From contig JBMONB010000132.1 of assembly GCA_049325315.1 (NCBI GenBank), positions 1 through 64,000 of the forward strand: DNA of 64,000 nucleotides, written 5' to 3'. Shown in pieces: positions 25,305 to 33,523 of this stretch; positions within the stretch are counted from its first letter, which is position 1, and the number at the start of each line of letters is the position of its first letter. Origin of the DNA: JAWLHU01 sp049325315. GTDB lineage: Bacteria; Bacillota; Sulfobacillia; Symbiobacteriales; Symbiobacteriaceae. A model generated the notes under the pieces. It had not been told where the DNA came from. It worked only from the letters and a program-made list of their open reading frames with translations, and did not search any database. The translations under genes were made by a program, and so were the position numbers.

Positions 25305-27784
25305 TGCAGCGCCGGGGCGCCGCTGCCCAACCGGAGCCGGTACCGTCCGGCGACCTCCTCGACCCGGGCTTCCGCCGCCCGTGCGCCCCGGACGTCGAGG
25401 GCCCAGGCGCCCGCCACCCGGCGGCCCGGGGGCAGGTCGAGCCAGCCCTCCACCGGATCAAAGGTGACCGGCTCCCTGCCCTCATCGAGCAGCTGATGCG
25501 GGTTCTCCGGGTTCCAGACCATCTCGCTGTTCCGCGAGCGGCCTACTGCGGTGACGAGGATCCGGGCGGTCTCCGCCAGGGGCCGAGCTTCCAGGCTGCT
25601 GGCGGCGACCACCCCGAACCCGGTCTCCAGGGTGATGGCGATCTGCCCGACCTCGACCCGACGCCCGCCCCCAAAGCCGACCAGGCCCTGGCTCCGGGGG
25701 GAGTCGATCTTGAGCAGGCCGGTGCTGTAGTCCCAGTCGAGTTCGCCGGTATCGGTCACGTACCGGCCCGGCTCGATCCCGGCGCCGTCGTTCAGGCCCC
25801 AGGCCCTCATGGCGGCCGCATAGGTCTGCCGGAGCCAATCCGGTCCGGTGGAGGCCATCGCCCCCACATCGGCGATGAGGCAGAACTGCTGGTCGACCAC
25901 CCCGGGCACGGTATCGGTCAGGTCCACCGGAATGGCAGGCGGCGCCTTGCTGTCCACCCCCGCCGCCGTGGGGCGGTCCGTGGACCAGAGCGAGAGCGCC
26001 TGCGCCTCTGCCGGGAGCCGGTTGACCGCCAGGCGGCCGCCCTCCAGCGCCTGAAGCAGGTCCGGCCGGTGCGTGCGGACCACGGCCTCCGGGTCGGCCC
26101 GGCGCCGGTGCAGATCGGCGAAGGGGGACCGGCTGTAGACCAGGGCGTGCTGCGCCCCCGTGCAGTCCATGGTCGGGGTAAAGCCCGCCGTCAGCACCAC
26201 GTCATGGTCGCCCTGGTAGGCGCCGTCGGTGAAGAGCGACTCCACCTGGCTCAGGAAGGGGAGAAAGGAGTAGGGCCGCCCCCAGTCGGGGTGTGGCAGG
26301 AAGGTGTCGACGGGCGAGTAGGCCACCGCCACCCTCCGGCGGGCCCGGGCGATATCGCCCCGGCGGAAGAGCAGGGCCGAAAGCTGTAGGGTACCCCAGA
26401 CCGACGGGTCGTTCCAGCCGTTGAAGCAGCCCGAGAGGTGCGGCTGCCGGGCGTGGTGGGTCCAGTCGCCGTGGGAGAAGCTGAAGAGGCAGAGCCCGTC
26501 CCAGTCCTGGTGGGAGGCGTAGGCCGAGAGCATCGGCACGCACTCCGCCCGCCACGGGTTGGGCATTGACTGGTAATACTCCGTCACCACGAAAGGCTTG
26601 CCCGCCACCCGGCCGGAGCTGAGGTGAGCGACCAGGTTCCGGGTAAACGGGGCGCCCCATCCGCCCGGTTCGGAGCGGACCGAGGGCGCCATGTGAAAGC
26701 GCATCGGCACCTTGAAGTCATCGAGCGGGTGATCCCAGTAGCCGTTGTGCTCACAGACGTCCATCTCCCCCTGGGAGCGAAGGCCCGAGACGCCGTTGGG
26801 CAGGTTGGTGCCGTTGATGCAGCACCGCACCCCGAGCCCCCGCAGGTGGGCCGCCCGCCGCCGGTAGAGCGCTGTCTGGACCTCGTCCAGAAAGATTCGC
26901 CAGGTGGCGGCCCGCACCGGGTGCATTTGCAGGTCGCTGACCGGGCCGTCGGGGTCGGTGTAGGTCTCGTTCCACATACCCAGCGGGGTGAGCGCCACCG
27001 TGCCCGCAGCCGGGTCCTCGCCGGTTGCGAGCCCGCAGAGGCCTTCCCCATCGGTCCAGGCGGCGGCGAGGCCATCCCGGTCGCCGAACCGGGCGAGGAG
27101 CCAGCGGTTCCAACGCTCCTGCACATCATTCAGGTACGGCGCGGGCGGCACGCTGTTCCACCAGAAGGCGGTGTTCTCGTTCACAATCTGGACCACGGCG
27201 ATCGCCGGATCATCGGCGTAGCGAAGTCCGGTATGCGGGTTGAGATGGCTCAGCCACTGCTCCGCCATCTCCTCCTGCAGCTGAATCAGCCGCTCATCGA
27301 AATAGGTGATCCACTTCGGGGCCAGGCCCACCTCGTCCGGATGGGTCAGACCGTCGCCGGGCTGAAACCGGCGGAGGGTGTACAGGTCCAGGTGCAGGTA
27401 AATCCCCCGCTGCTTCAGCTCGTAGAAGAGCCGGTCAAAGAGCGCCATGCCGGAGGCCGAGAGTTTGCGGGAGTTGCCGCCCGACCCGTCCAGGTAGGAT
27501 TTGCCGGTCCCCATGTCGGCGTGGTGAACCCGCACCAGGTTCACCCCCGCCCGCGCCAGCCGCTCGGCCACCACTGGCGCCTGGTCGGGCTCCGGAAACG
27601 CGGCGTTGAAGACCAGGTTGACCCCGAAGAAGCGGATCCGGGTGCCGTCCTCTGCGAAGAAGTGGCCGTCCCGAGCGGTAATGAAGCCGTGCCTCCCGGC
27701 TGGTGCGTCCTGCAGGAAGCTCAGGTCCAGGGCGCCCTCACCGATCGCATCCCACGGGATCTGAATCTCCGCCTTCCTGGGCAT
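25283..27784 (-). CDS. Large clan GH-A-like glycoside hydrolase, family not assigned
   Basis: An 833-residue protein. The N-terminal half is a TIM barrel: FFGVNLVFNA, GVNLVRVHHAD, YLHLDLYTL, then a candidate acid/base VVQIVNENTAFW and a candidate nucleophile FVVTEYYQS. The C-terminal ~350 residues are beta-rich and end in an LRLGSGAPALHYEIALA-type sheet. The layout resembles the cellulase-like GH5/GH42/GH164 group, but I cannot place it in a family. No signal peptide is seen. It lies 1 nt downstream of the aldo/keto reductase gene in a minus-strand pair. Confidence 0.75.
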   Translation of the reverse strand: MPRKAEIQIPWDAIGEGALDLSFLQDAPAGRHGFITARDGHFFAEDGTRIRFFGVNLVFNAAFPEPDQAPVVAERLARAGVNLVRVHHADMGTGKSYLDGSGGNSRKLSASGMALFDRLFYELKQRGIYLHLDLYTLRRFQPGDGLTHPDEVGLAPKWITYFDERLIQLQEEMAEQWLSHLNPHTGLRYADDPAIAVVQIVNENTAFWWNSVPPAPYLNDVQERWNRWLLARFGDRDGLAAAWTDGEGLCGLATGEDPAAGTVALTPLGMWNETYTDPDGPVSDLQMHPVRAATWRIFLDEVQTALYRRRAAHLRGLGVRCCINGTNLPNGVSGLRSQGEMDVCEHNGYWDHPLDDFKVPMRFHMAPSVRSEPGGWGAPFTRNLVAHLSSGRVAGKPFVVTEYYQSMPNPWRAECVPMLSAYASHQDWDGLCLFSFSHGDWTHHARQPHLSGCFNGWNDPSVWGTLQLSALLFRRGDIARARRRVAVAYSPVDTFLPHPDWGRPYSFLPFLSQVESLFTDGAYQGDHDVVLTAGFTPTMDCTGAQHALVYSRSPFADLHRRRADPEAVVRTHRPDLLQALEGGRLAVNRLPAEAQALSLWSTDRPTAAGVDSKAPPAIPVDLTDTVPGVVDQQFCLIADVGAMASTGPDWLRQTYAAAMRAWGLNDGAGIEPGRYVTDTGELDWDYSTGLLKIDSPRSQGLVGFGGGRRVEVGQIAITLETGFGVVAASSLEARPLAETARILVTAVGRSRNSEMVWNPENPHQLLDEGREPVTFDPVEGWLDLPPGRRVAGAWALDVRGARAAEARVEEVAGRYRLRLGSGAPALHYEIALA

Positions 27785-27785
27785 G

Positions 27786-28757
27786 TTACCGCACCCCCTC
27801 GGTCTTCAGAATGGCGTCGACCTCCTGCATGTCGGCGGCGGAGAGCTTCACGCCGGCAGCCTTCACGTTCTCTTCAATCTGCTCCGGGCGACTGGCGCCG
27901 ATCAGCGCCGAGGTGACCTCGGGCCGCTGGAGCACCCAGGCCAGAGCAAGCTGGGCGATGGTCAGGTCGTAGCGCTCCGCCACCACCCGTAGGTTCTGAA
28001 TCCGGGTGAGCAGGGCGGCGTCACCTAGGTGGCCGCGCATCCACTGGTTGACCCCTTCATCGGCGCCGCGGGTGCCGGCAGCCGGGGCGCTGCCGGGCTT
28101 GTACTTGCCGGTGAGCACCCCCTGGGCCAACGGCGAGAAGACGACCTGACCGATACCTTCCCGGGCGCAGATCGGCAGAACCTCCTTCTCCACGTACCGG
28201 TGCAGCATGTTGTAGAGCGGCTGGCTGACCACCGGCCGGCGCAGGCTGCGCCTGTCAACAATGGCGGCGGCGCGCTCACACTGCGCCGCGGTCCACTCGG
28301 AGAAGCCATAGTAAAGAATCTTCCCCCGGGCGACCAGGTCGTCGAACGCCCGGAGGGTCTCTTCCAGGTCGGTCTCCGTGTCGTATCGGTGGGCGTAGTA
28401 GATATCGATATAGTCGAGTCCCAGAGCTCGGAGGCTCATGTCGACCCGCTCGATCAGGTGCTTGCGGGAGAGGCCCCGGTCATAGGCGGAGGGGCCCACT
28501 TCCCAGAAGACCTTCGAGGTCACGGTATAGGTGTTGCGTGGGAACTCCTTCAGCACCTGGCCCAGCATCTCCTCGGCCTCGTGGGGCCGGGTGCCGTAGA
28601 TCACAGCGCAGTCAAAGTGGTTGATTCCCAGTTCATAGGCCTTTCGCACGCACGCCTGTGCCTGCTCCATCTCAACCCGGGTCCCGTAGGTCAGCCAGCT
28701 GCCCAGAGAGATTTCGCTCAGCTTCAACCCGCTGCTTCCCAGGCGACGAAACTCCAT
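27786..28757 (-). CDS. Aldo/keto reductase, YghZ/potassium-channel-beta-like
   Basis: A 323-residue NADPH-dependent reductase starting MEFRRLGSSGLKLSEISLG. Motifs include INHFDCAVIYG (tetrad Asp and Tyr), DYIDIYYAHRYD (catalytic His), SQPLYNML and a C-terminal cofactor site SALIGASRPEQIEEN. The ATG at 28757 was taken as start, since the GTG at 28769 lies inside its ribosome site. It is the first gene of the minus operon with the 833-residue hydrolase, downstream of operator copy 3. Confidence 0.88.
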   Translation of the reverse strand: MEFRRLGSSGLKLSEISLGSWLTYGTRVEMEQAQACVRKAYELGINHFDCAVIYGTRPHEAEEMLGQVLKEFPRNTYTVTSKVFWEVGPSAYDRGLSRKHLIERVDMSLRALGLDYIDIYYAHRYDTETDLEETLRAFDDLVARGKILYYGFSEWTAAQCERAAAIVDRRSLRRPVVSQPLYNMLHRYVEKEVLPICAREGIGQVVFSPLAQGVLTGKYKPGSAPAAGTRGADEGVNQWMRGHLGDAALLTRIQNLRVVAERYDLTIAQLALAWVLQRPEVTSALIGASRPEQIEENVKAAGVKLSAADMQEVDAILKTEGVR

Positions 28758-28841
28758 GGCGATGCCCACTCCCTTTCTCTGCTTGCGGTTGGGCGGGGCC
28801 CTCGAGTCATATAGAAGTGTTAGGTATCAAACCGGTTAAAA

Positions 28842-28860
28842 CCTGCTAACAAAATGCAAC
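28842..28860 (-). promoter_or_regulatory. Candidate LacI-type operator, copy 3
   Basis: Minus strand reads GTTGCATTTTGTTAGCAGG, 85-100 nt upstream of the aldo/keto reductase start. It differs from copy 1 by one base over 19. A weak minus-strand promoter (TTGTTA, 17 nt, TGATAC) would overlap it, which would fit repression. Confidence 0.55.
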
Positions 28861-28948
28861 AATTGCCCAAACTTTTTATGTCGCCACAGGTAGCGGTTCA
28901 GCCGCAGATGAGTGCATCTCTAAGTGTTAGGCTAAAATCGAAGACAAC

Positions 28949-28962
28949 CTAACAAAAGGTTA
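28949..28962 (+). promoter_or_regulatory. Second operator-like site, TAACnnnnnGTTA
   Basis: CTAACAAAAGGTTA is an inverted repeat (TAAC / GTTA) and matches the reverse complement of the site before the second LacI gene. A TATAGT at 28961 may be a -10 for the metalloprotease gene. The rest of 28758-29122 holds no convincing ORF. A 6-bp G/C hairpin (29080-29099) lies in the leader, just before the ribosome site at 29111. Confidence 0.4.
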
Positions 28963-29122
28963 TAGTTAGTCCCCGGTTGACGCGAGTCGGCTGGGGGCTG
29001 AACGCGCGGTTGCTCCCCAGGCGAATAGGTCACCGCATGGAAGAGTTTTGAACATACGGGGGTGTATTCCAGAAGGGACCCCCCGCCATGGAGGGGGGAT
29101 CTGTCACAAGGGAGGACCCAGA

Positions 29123-31987
29123 ATGGCTTTCCGACTCACGCCCAATGTTCGTGTGGAGCGGGACCCGCAGGGGTACGTCATGCACCTTGCCCACCTGCAT
29201 GAGCCCTACACCCTGCCCGCGGGGCTCCAGGCGCCCAGCCCGCAGGCGCTGGCTGCGCAGTACCTGCACGATGTGGCTCCCCTGTACCAGATCGATCCTG
29301 CGCTCCTGCGGGACCTCTCCCGCCAGGTGGGCAAGGCCTTAACCAACGAGCCCACCCTGCTCCAGTTCGCGGAGCAGAAGGCGATCATGGAGACGCGGGT
29401 GGTCTCCTACGCCCAGACCCACTTCGGCCTGCCGGTGTGGGGGGCGGGGGTCAGCGTCTGGCTTCAGACCAACCCGCTCCGGGTGACCAGCTCGCTCTCC
29501 ACCCTGCACCGCGATATCCAGATCGACCAGGTCGACCCGAATGACTTCCAGTACGCCCCCGAGCGGCTGGAGCCCGGCGCCCTGGCGAACCTGCTGGGGC
29601 TGCCGAACCAGGAGGTGCGCATCAACGGGTACCGGCTGCGCATCTACCGCTACGACCCTGCCCAGCGGTTCGACCCGGAGGCGATCCGCCACGGGGCGCC
29701 GGATATCCCGACCCACCGGGCCCCCCGGCCCGAGCCGATGGAGGCGCCGGCCCCGGTGCTGCCCCTGGCCGCCGTGCCCGACGAGATCCAGGCCGGGCGT
29801 CACTACGTGGTGGTCGAGGCGCTCTTCACCGCCGCGGCCCCCGGGTACGAGGAGATGAACTGGCGGGCCTTCATCGAGCCCATGTCCGGGGCGGTCCTCT
29901 ACCTGCGGGCCTTCGTGGCCCATGCGACCGGCTCGATCTACGAGCGGGATCCGATCACGGCCACCGGCAACACCATGATCACCGCCGGCTCATCGGCCGC
30001 CACGCTCGATGCGCTGCGCACGGTGGTCACCCTGCCCGGTCTCACCGCCCCGAGCCCCGGCGCCGAGCAGGCCCTGGCGGGCGAGTATGTGCGGCTGACC
30101 AACATCACCGATCCGGCGGTGGCTGCGCCTACCGAGCCGCTGCCCGGCACCTTCACCTACTCGGTGCCCACCGACGACTTCGCAGCGGTCAACGCCTACT
30201 ACCACTCCGACGCGGTCTTCCGTATGGTCCAGGAGATGGGCTTTGACATGAGCCAGTACTTCGATGGCACCAGCTTCCCGGTGCGGGTCGACCACCGGGC
30301 CACCATTGGCGGCAGCTGCCCGGGTGGCAACTGCGTCAACGCCCAGGCGCCGGGCAACGTCACCGGCACCGGCTCCGACGGCTTCCGGTACGCCCTGGTC
30401 GCCGCCGGCCAGCCGGTGGGCATCGCCTCGGATTACCGGGTGGTGCTCCACGAGTTCGGCCATGCGATCCTCTGGGACAGCGTCCATGACGCCAACTTCG
30501 GCTTTGCCCACAGCGCCGGCGACAGCCTGGCGGCAATCCTCTGCGATCCGGCCTCCCAGGCGCCCGACCGCTTCCAGACCTTCCCCTGGGTCCTGCCCAA
30601 CCGGCGGCACGACCGGGCGGTCAGCGACGGGTGGGCCTGGGGCGGCTTCCGGGACGTGGGCGGATACAACAGCGAGCAGATCCTCTCCACCACCATGTTC
30701 CGCCTCTACCGCTCCCTCGGCGGCGATTCGACCAGCCTCGACCTGCAGCGCTACGCTGCCCGCTGGGCCTCCTACCTGATCATCCGGGCGATCGGCTCGC
30801 TGGCCACCAACCCGGTCACCCCGACCCCCAGCGCCGGCGTCTTCGCCACCGCCCTGATGAACGCCGACATCGGCACCACCCTCTTCGAGGGGATCGGCGG
30901 CGGCGCCGCCCACAAGGTGATCCGGTGGGCCTTTGAGAAGCAGGGGCTCTACCAGCCGGCCGGCGCCCCGACCCCGGTGGCCGCCGAGGGCGCTCCGCCC
31001 GAGGTCGATGTCTACATCGACGATGGCCGGGCCGGCGAGTACACCTTCCTGGGCAACCACTGGTCGACCACCGAGATCTGGAACCGGCTGATGCCCGACA
31101 GCGGGCTGGCGCACCAGACCCCGGTGGTGGGGCAGCCCAACTACGCCTATGTCCGCATTCGAAACCGGGGGACCCAGAACGCCACCTCCGTGGTGGTGAA
31201 GGGCTACCACTGCCGGCCATCCACCGGCCTGCGCTGGCCCGACGACTGGCAGCCCATGACCACCGCCGAGATCACCCTGCCCGCCGCCCTGGCCCCCGGC
31301 GCCAGCACCATCGTCGGGCCCTTCGAGTGGATGCCGCACGAGGTGGGCCATGAGTGCCTGCTGATGGCGGTCTCCGCCGCCGGCGATGCGGCCAACACCG
31401 AGACGGTGGCCGGGCCGATCCCCGAGTGGTGGCTGGTCCGCAACGACAACAACATCGCCCAGCGGAACGTGGCCCCCGTGCCCGCCGGCGGCGGCGCCCT
31501 CAACCTGGCGGCCGCCTTCCGTGGGCGCCACTTCTGGGTCAACAACCCCTTCGAGAAGTCGGTCGAGGTGCGGCTCGAGGTGGTCATGCCCGACTTCCTG
31601 CGGGAGCGGCAGTACGAGCTGCAGTTCACCAGCCCGGGCGGCGCCGCCTTCTCCCTGGCTTCTCGCGCCGACCGCGAGGTGGTCATGCAACTGAAGACCG
31701 GCCTCGACTTCACGCCGGCTGACCTGGAGCAGTATGGCCGGGAGGCGGCGATCCAGGTCAATGCTTACGTGGACGGGATCCTCACCGGCGGCATGACCTA
31801 CCAGCTCGACGCCAAGATGAAGGCGCCGGCCCAGGAGCGGCCCCAGGCCCCCAACCAGCCGGAGCCCGAGTGCGGCGCCAACGTCGGGCAGCTGCTGAAC
31901 TGCGTCGACATGTCGGGCGCCGAGGTCAAGAAGGTCCGGGTCAAGAAGGTGACGGTCGACATTCACTTCAAGGAAGAGGAGTGCTAG
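29123..31987 (+). CDS. Large HExxH zinc metalloprotease, FTP/M36-like
   Basis: A 954-residue protein. The first ~270 residues look like a fungalysin/thermolysin propeptide region (VVSYAQTHFGLPVWGAGVSV, GRHYVVVEALFT). The catalytic motif VVLHEFGHAILWD (His near 443 and 447, Glu near 444) is followed 20 residues later by FAHSAGDSLAAI. There an Asp (near 467) occupies the place of the usual third zinc ligand Glu. The C-terminal third carries beta-rich modules and ends in a Lys/Val-rich strand. No signal peptide is visible at MAFRLTPNVRVERD, so the protein is cytoplasmic or leaves by an unknown route. The start has GGGAGGA upstream. Confidence 0.75.
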   Translation: MAFRLTPNVRVERDPQGYVMHLAHLHEPYTLPAGLQAPSPQALAAQYLHDVAPLYQIDPALLRDLSRQVGKALTNEPTLLQFAEQKAIMETRVVSYAQTHFGLPVWGAGVSVWLQTNPLRVTSSLSTLHRDIQIDQVDPNDFQYAPERLEPGALANLLGLPNQEVRINGYRLRIYRYDPAQRFDPEAIRHGAPDIPTHRAPRPEPMEAPAPVLPLAAVPDEIQAGRHYVVVEALFTAAAPGYEEMNWRAFIEPMSGAVLYLRAFVAHATGSIYERDPITATGNTMITAGSSAATLDALRTVVTLPGLTAPSPGAEQALAGEYVRLTNITDPAVAAPTEPLPGTFTYSVPTDDFAAVNAYYHSDAVFRMVQEMGFDMSQYFDGTSFPVRVDHRATIGGSCPGGNCVNAQAPGNVTGTGSDGFRYALVAAGQPVGIASDYRVVLHEFGHAILWDSVHDANFGFAHSAGDSLAAILCDPASQAPDRFQTFPWVLPNRRHDRAVSDGWAWGGFRDVGGYNSEQILSTTMFRLYRSLGGDSTSLDLQRYAARWASYLIIRAIGSLATNPVTPTPSAGVFATALMNADIGTTLFEGIGGGAAHKVIRWAFEKQGLYQPAGAPTPVAAEGAPPEVDVYIDDGRAGEYTFLGNHWSTTEIWNRLMPDSGLAHQTPVVGQPNYAYVRIRNRGTQNATSVVVKGYHCRPSTGLRWPDDWQPMTTAEITLPAALAPGASTIVGPFEWMPHEVGHECLLMAVSAAGDAANTETVAGPIPEWWLVRNDNNIAQRNVAPVPAGGGALNLAAAFRGRHFWVNNPFEKSVEVRLEVVMPDFLRERQYELQFTSPGGAAFSLASRADREVVMQLKTGLDFTPADLEQYGREAAIQVNAYVDGILTGGMTYQLDAKMKAPAQERPQAPNQPEPECGANVGQLLNCVDMSGAEVKKVRVKKVTVDIHFKEEEC

Positions 31988-32008
31988 GCAAAGGCCCAGC
32001 AATCAGGG

Positions 32009-32052
32009 GGAGTCCCCGGAGACGGCGTCGGCCACTCCGGGGGCTCCTTTTT
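32009..32052 (+). terminator. Terminator of the metalloprotease gene
   Basis: GGAGTCCCCGGAG pairs with CTCCGGGGGCTCC (one T-G pair) around a 13-nt loop and is followed by TTTTT. The remaining gap to 32245 has a GTGATAGCTGTCAC near-palindrome at 32060-32073 and a possible promoter (TTGTAC, 17 nt, TAGATA; 32104-32132). Confidence 0.85.
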
Positions 32053-32215
32053 CGCGTCAGTGATAGCTGTCACGCAACTTTCGGGCAAATGTCCTGATCC
32101 CTTTGTACCAATGTCCTGCTCACCATAGATACAAGTAACTATTTGGAAAATAGATCCGAGTATTCGGGAGGAATTATCGTTCAAGCGAGAAATAACCCGC
32201 CTTAGAGACATGTCG

Positions 32216-32230
32216 CTCATCACTGATGAT
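32216..32230 (+). promoter_or_regulatory. Candidate FCD-regulator operator, copy 1
   Basis: CTCATCACTGATGAT, with a perfect 13-bp palindromic core (TCATCA C TGATGA). It lies 15 nt before the GTG of the unknown gene. It matches copies at 33486 and 44791, with only the central base and one edge base differing. GntR/FadR-type regulators bind short palindromes of this kind. Confidence 0.65.
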
Positions 32231-32245
32231 GGGCGAAGGGAAGTG

Positions 32246-32716
32246 GTGAGTGCGCACATGGTGGCCACAGATCCCTATGCACGCAAGCTCTTTGACCAGA
32301 ATCCGTACGCGGAATCGACCCCGGTGCGGGGGCGGTTGGTCACCGTTCTGCACGCCAGCGTGCAAGGGCGCAACCTTCAGTTGATCAACCCGATCTCCCG
32401 TGCGCTCCGGCAGCATGATGTGCATGAACTGATCATCACGGACGAGAAGGCAGGCCCCGGTTCCCAGGTAGGACGGGTCTGGTATGCCGGCTTCTTTGAG
32501 GTAGAGGTGGGGGGAATGGCGATCGTGGGCGCCCCGGTCACCGTGGGTGACCGCATCATCGGCGAGTTGATCGGCTTCGACGAGACCCACATGCCCAACC
32601 ACCTCAACATCGTTCTCCGGTCTGATTCACCTGCCACGGGGCTGGAGCTCGGGCTCCGGCTCGAGAACCCGATCACCTTCGCCGGTCGAACCCGGCCCGC
32701 CTCAGAAAGCGAGTAA
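32246..32716 (+). CDS. Conserved-looking protein of unknown function (possibly DUF6917-like)
   Basis: A 156-residue soluble protein with a beta-rich pattern: RGRLVTVLHASVQGRNLQL, HELIITDEKAG, FFEVEVGGMAIVGAPVTVGD and LIGFDETHMPNHLNIVL. The Asp-Glu-Thr-His cluster and the His near HDVHELI may bind metal. I recall a DUF6917 group with this look but cannot confirm it. The start is uncertain. ATG 32210 would put the operator inside the gene, so GTG 32246 (AAGGG upstream) or ATG 32258 is preferred. It ends 5 nt before the FCD regulator, so the two are co-transcribed. Confidence 0.7.
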   Translation: MSAHMVATDPYARKLFDQNPYAESTPVRGRLVTVLHASVQGRNLQLINPISRALRQHDVHELIITDEKAGPGSQVGRVWYAGFFEVEVGGMAIVGAPVTVGDRIIGELIGFDETHMPNHLNIVLRSDSPATGLELGLRLENPITFAGRTRPASESE

Positions 32717-32721
32717 CTCCT

Positions 32722-33438
32722 GTGTCAGACAACCATGAAGTCGAGTTTTTGGTCCTCACGTTTCTGGACCAGACCACAGAACCGGTGGGTTCCGGCGCCG
32801 TCTGTGAGTGGCTCCGGCACCATGGCCAACTCACCAGCGAGGCCACGGCCGGGCGGTTCCTCCGGGAGCTGGACCACCGGGGGCTGACCCAGCGGCTCGG
32901 GTTTCGGGGCAGGTGTCTCACCCCCCTGGGGCAGAGCCGGTTGGCTGAGCTTCGCCGGGAGCGGGCGGTGACCGCCTCCTCGTCCAAGCTGGTCGATGCC
33001 TTGCGGGCCCGGGATCTGGACGACCTGGTAGAGGTGCTGGCAGCGCGGCGGGCGCTGGAGCGGGAGATCGCCCGGCTGGCCGCCCTGCACGCCACCGACG
33101 AAGACCTGGCGGTCCTGGAGGTGCTGGTGCGCCACTATGAGACCGCCGACCCCGCCACGGTCGATGGCGCCGACTTCGCCATTCACGAGCGAATGGCTGC
33201 CATGGCCGGCAACAAGGTGCTGCAGGCGGCCACCCGGCTGATCCACGACGAGGCGGAGGCCTTCCCGATTCCGGCGGCGCTGCGCAGGCGGCTGAAGCCG
33301 GTCCTGGAGCGCCAGCACCGGGACCTGCTGGAGGCGCTCCGGCAGCGGGATGCCGACCGGGCCGAGTCGGTGATGATCGCCCACCTGGACTTGCTGATCG
33401 AGAGCGTACAGAACCACCAGCGGCCGCGGCGCCGCTAG
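32722..33438 (+). CDS. FCD-domain transcriptional regulator with an atypical winged helix
   Basis: A 238-residue protein. The C-terminal ~150 residues are a helical FCD ligand domain (LVDALRARDLDDLVEVLAAR, ALEREIARLAA, HERMAAMAGN, HRDLLEALRQRDADRAE). FCD domains bind small acids, often through a metal. The N-terminal ~75 residues (VEFLVLTFLDQTTEPVGSGA through LTPLGQSRLAELRRE) look like the RNase-R/NrpR-type winged helix rather than a GntR helix-turn-helix. It is flanked on both sides by copies of the CTCATCA-type palindrome, so it is the natural candidate to bind them. The GTG start follows CTCCT only loosely, which suggests coupling to the previous gene. Confidence 0.8.
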   Translation: MSDNHEVEFLVLTFLDQTTEPVGSGAVCEWLRHHGQLTSEATAGRFLRELDHRGLTQRLGFRGRCLTPLGQSRLAELRRERAVTASSSKLVDALRARDLDDLVEVLAARRALEREIARLAALHATDEDLAVLEVLVRHYETADPATVDGADFAIHERMAAMAGNKVLQAATRLIHDEAEAFPIPAALRRRLKPVLERQHRDLLEALRQRDADRAESVMIAHLDLLIESVQNHQRPRRR

Positions 33439-33481
33439 TCCCGGGGCCCGACCCGAGCCCCGGAACACTCCCATCTCGCTG

Positions 33482-33504
33482 GCTGCTCACCAGTGATGAG
33501 CAGC
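33482..33504 (+). promoter_or_regulatory. Candidate FCD-regulator operator, copy 2
   Basis: A 23-bp inverted repeat with core CTCACCAGTGATGAG and flanks GCTG / CAGC, ending 19 nt before the start of the oxidoreductase alpha gene. Just before it, a CCGGGGC / GCCCCGG hairpin (33441-33463) may end the regulator transcript. Confidence 0.65.
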
Positions 33505-33523
33505 CGGACCAGGAGGAATGCAG

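Noticed and set aside
29990..32002. A 670-codon minus-strand frame opposite the metalloprotease
   Set aside because: Composition is low in complexity (Gly, Val, His, Asp) and there is no ribosome site; the plus-strand frame has HExxH and a good start.
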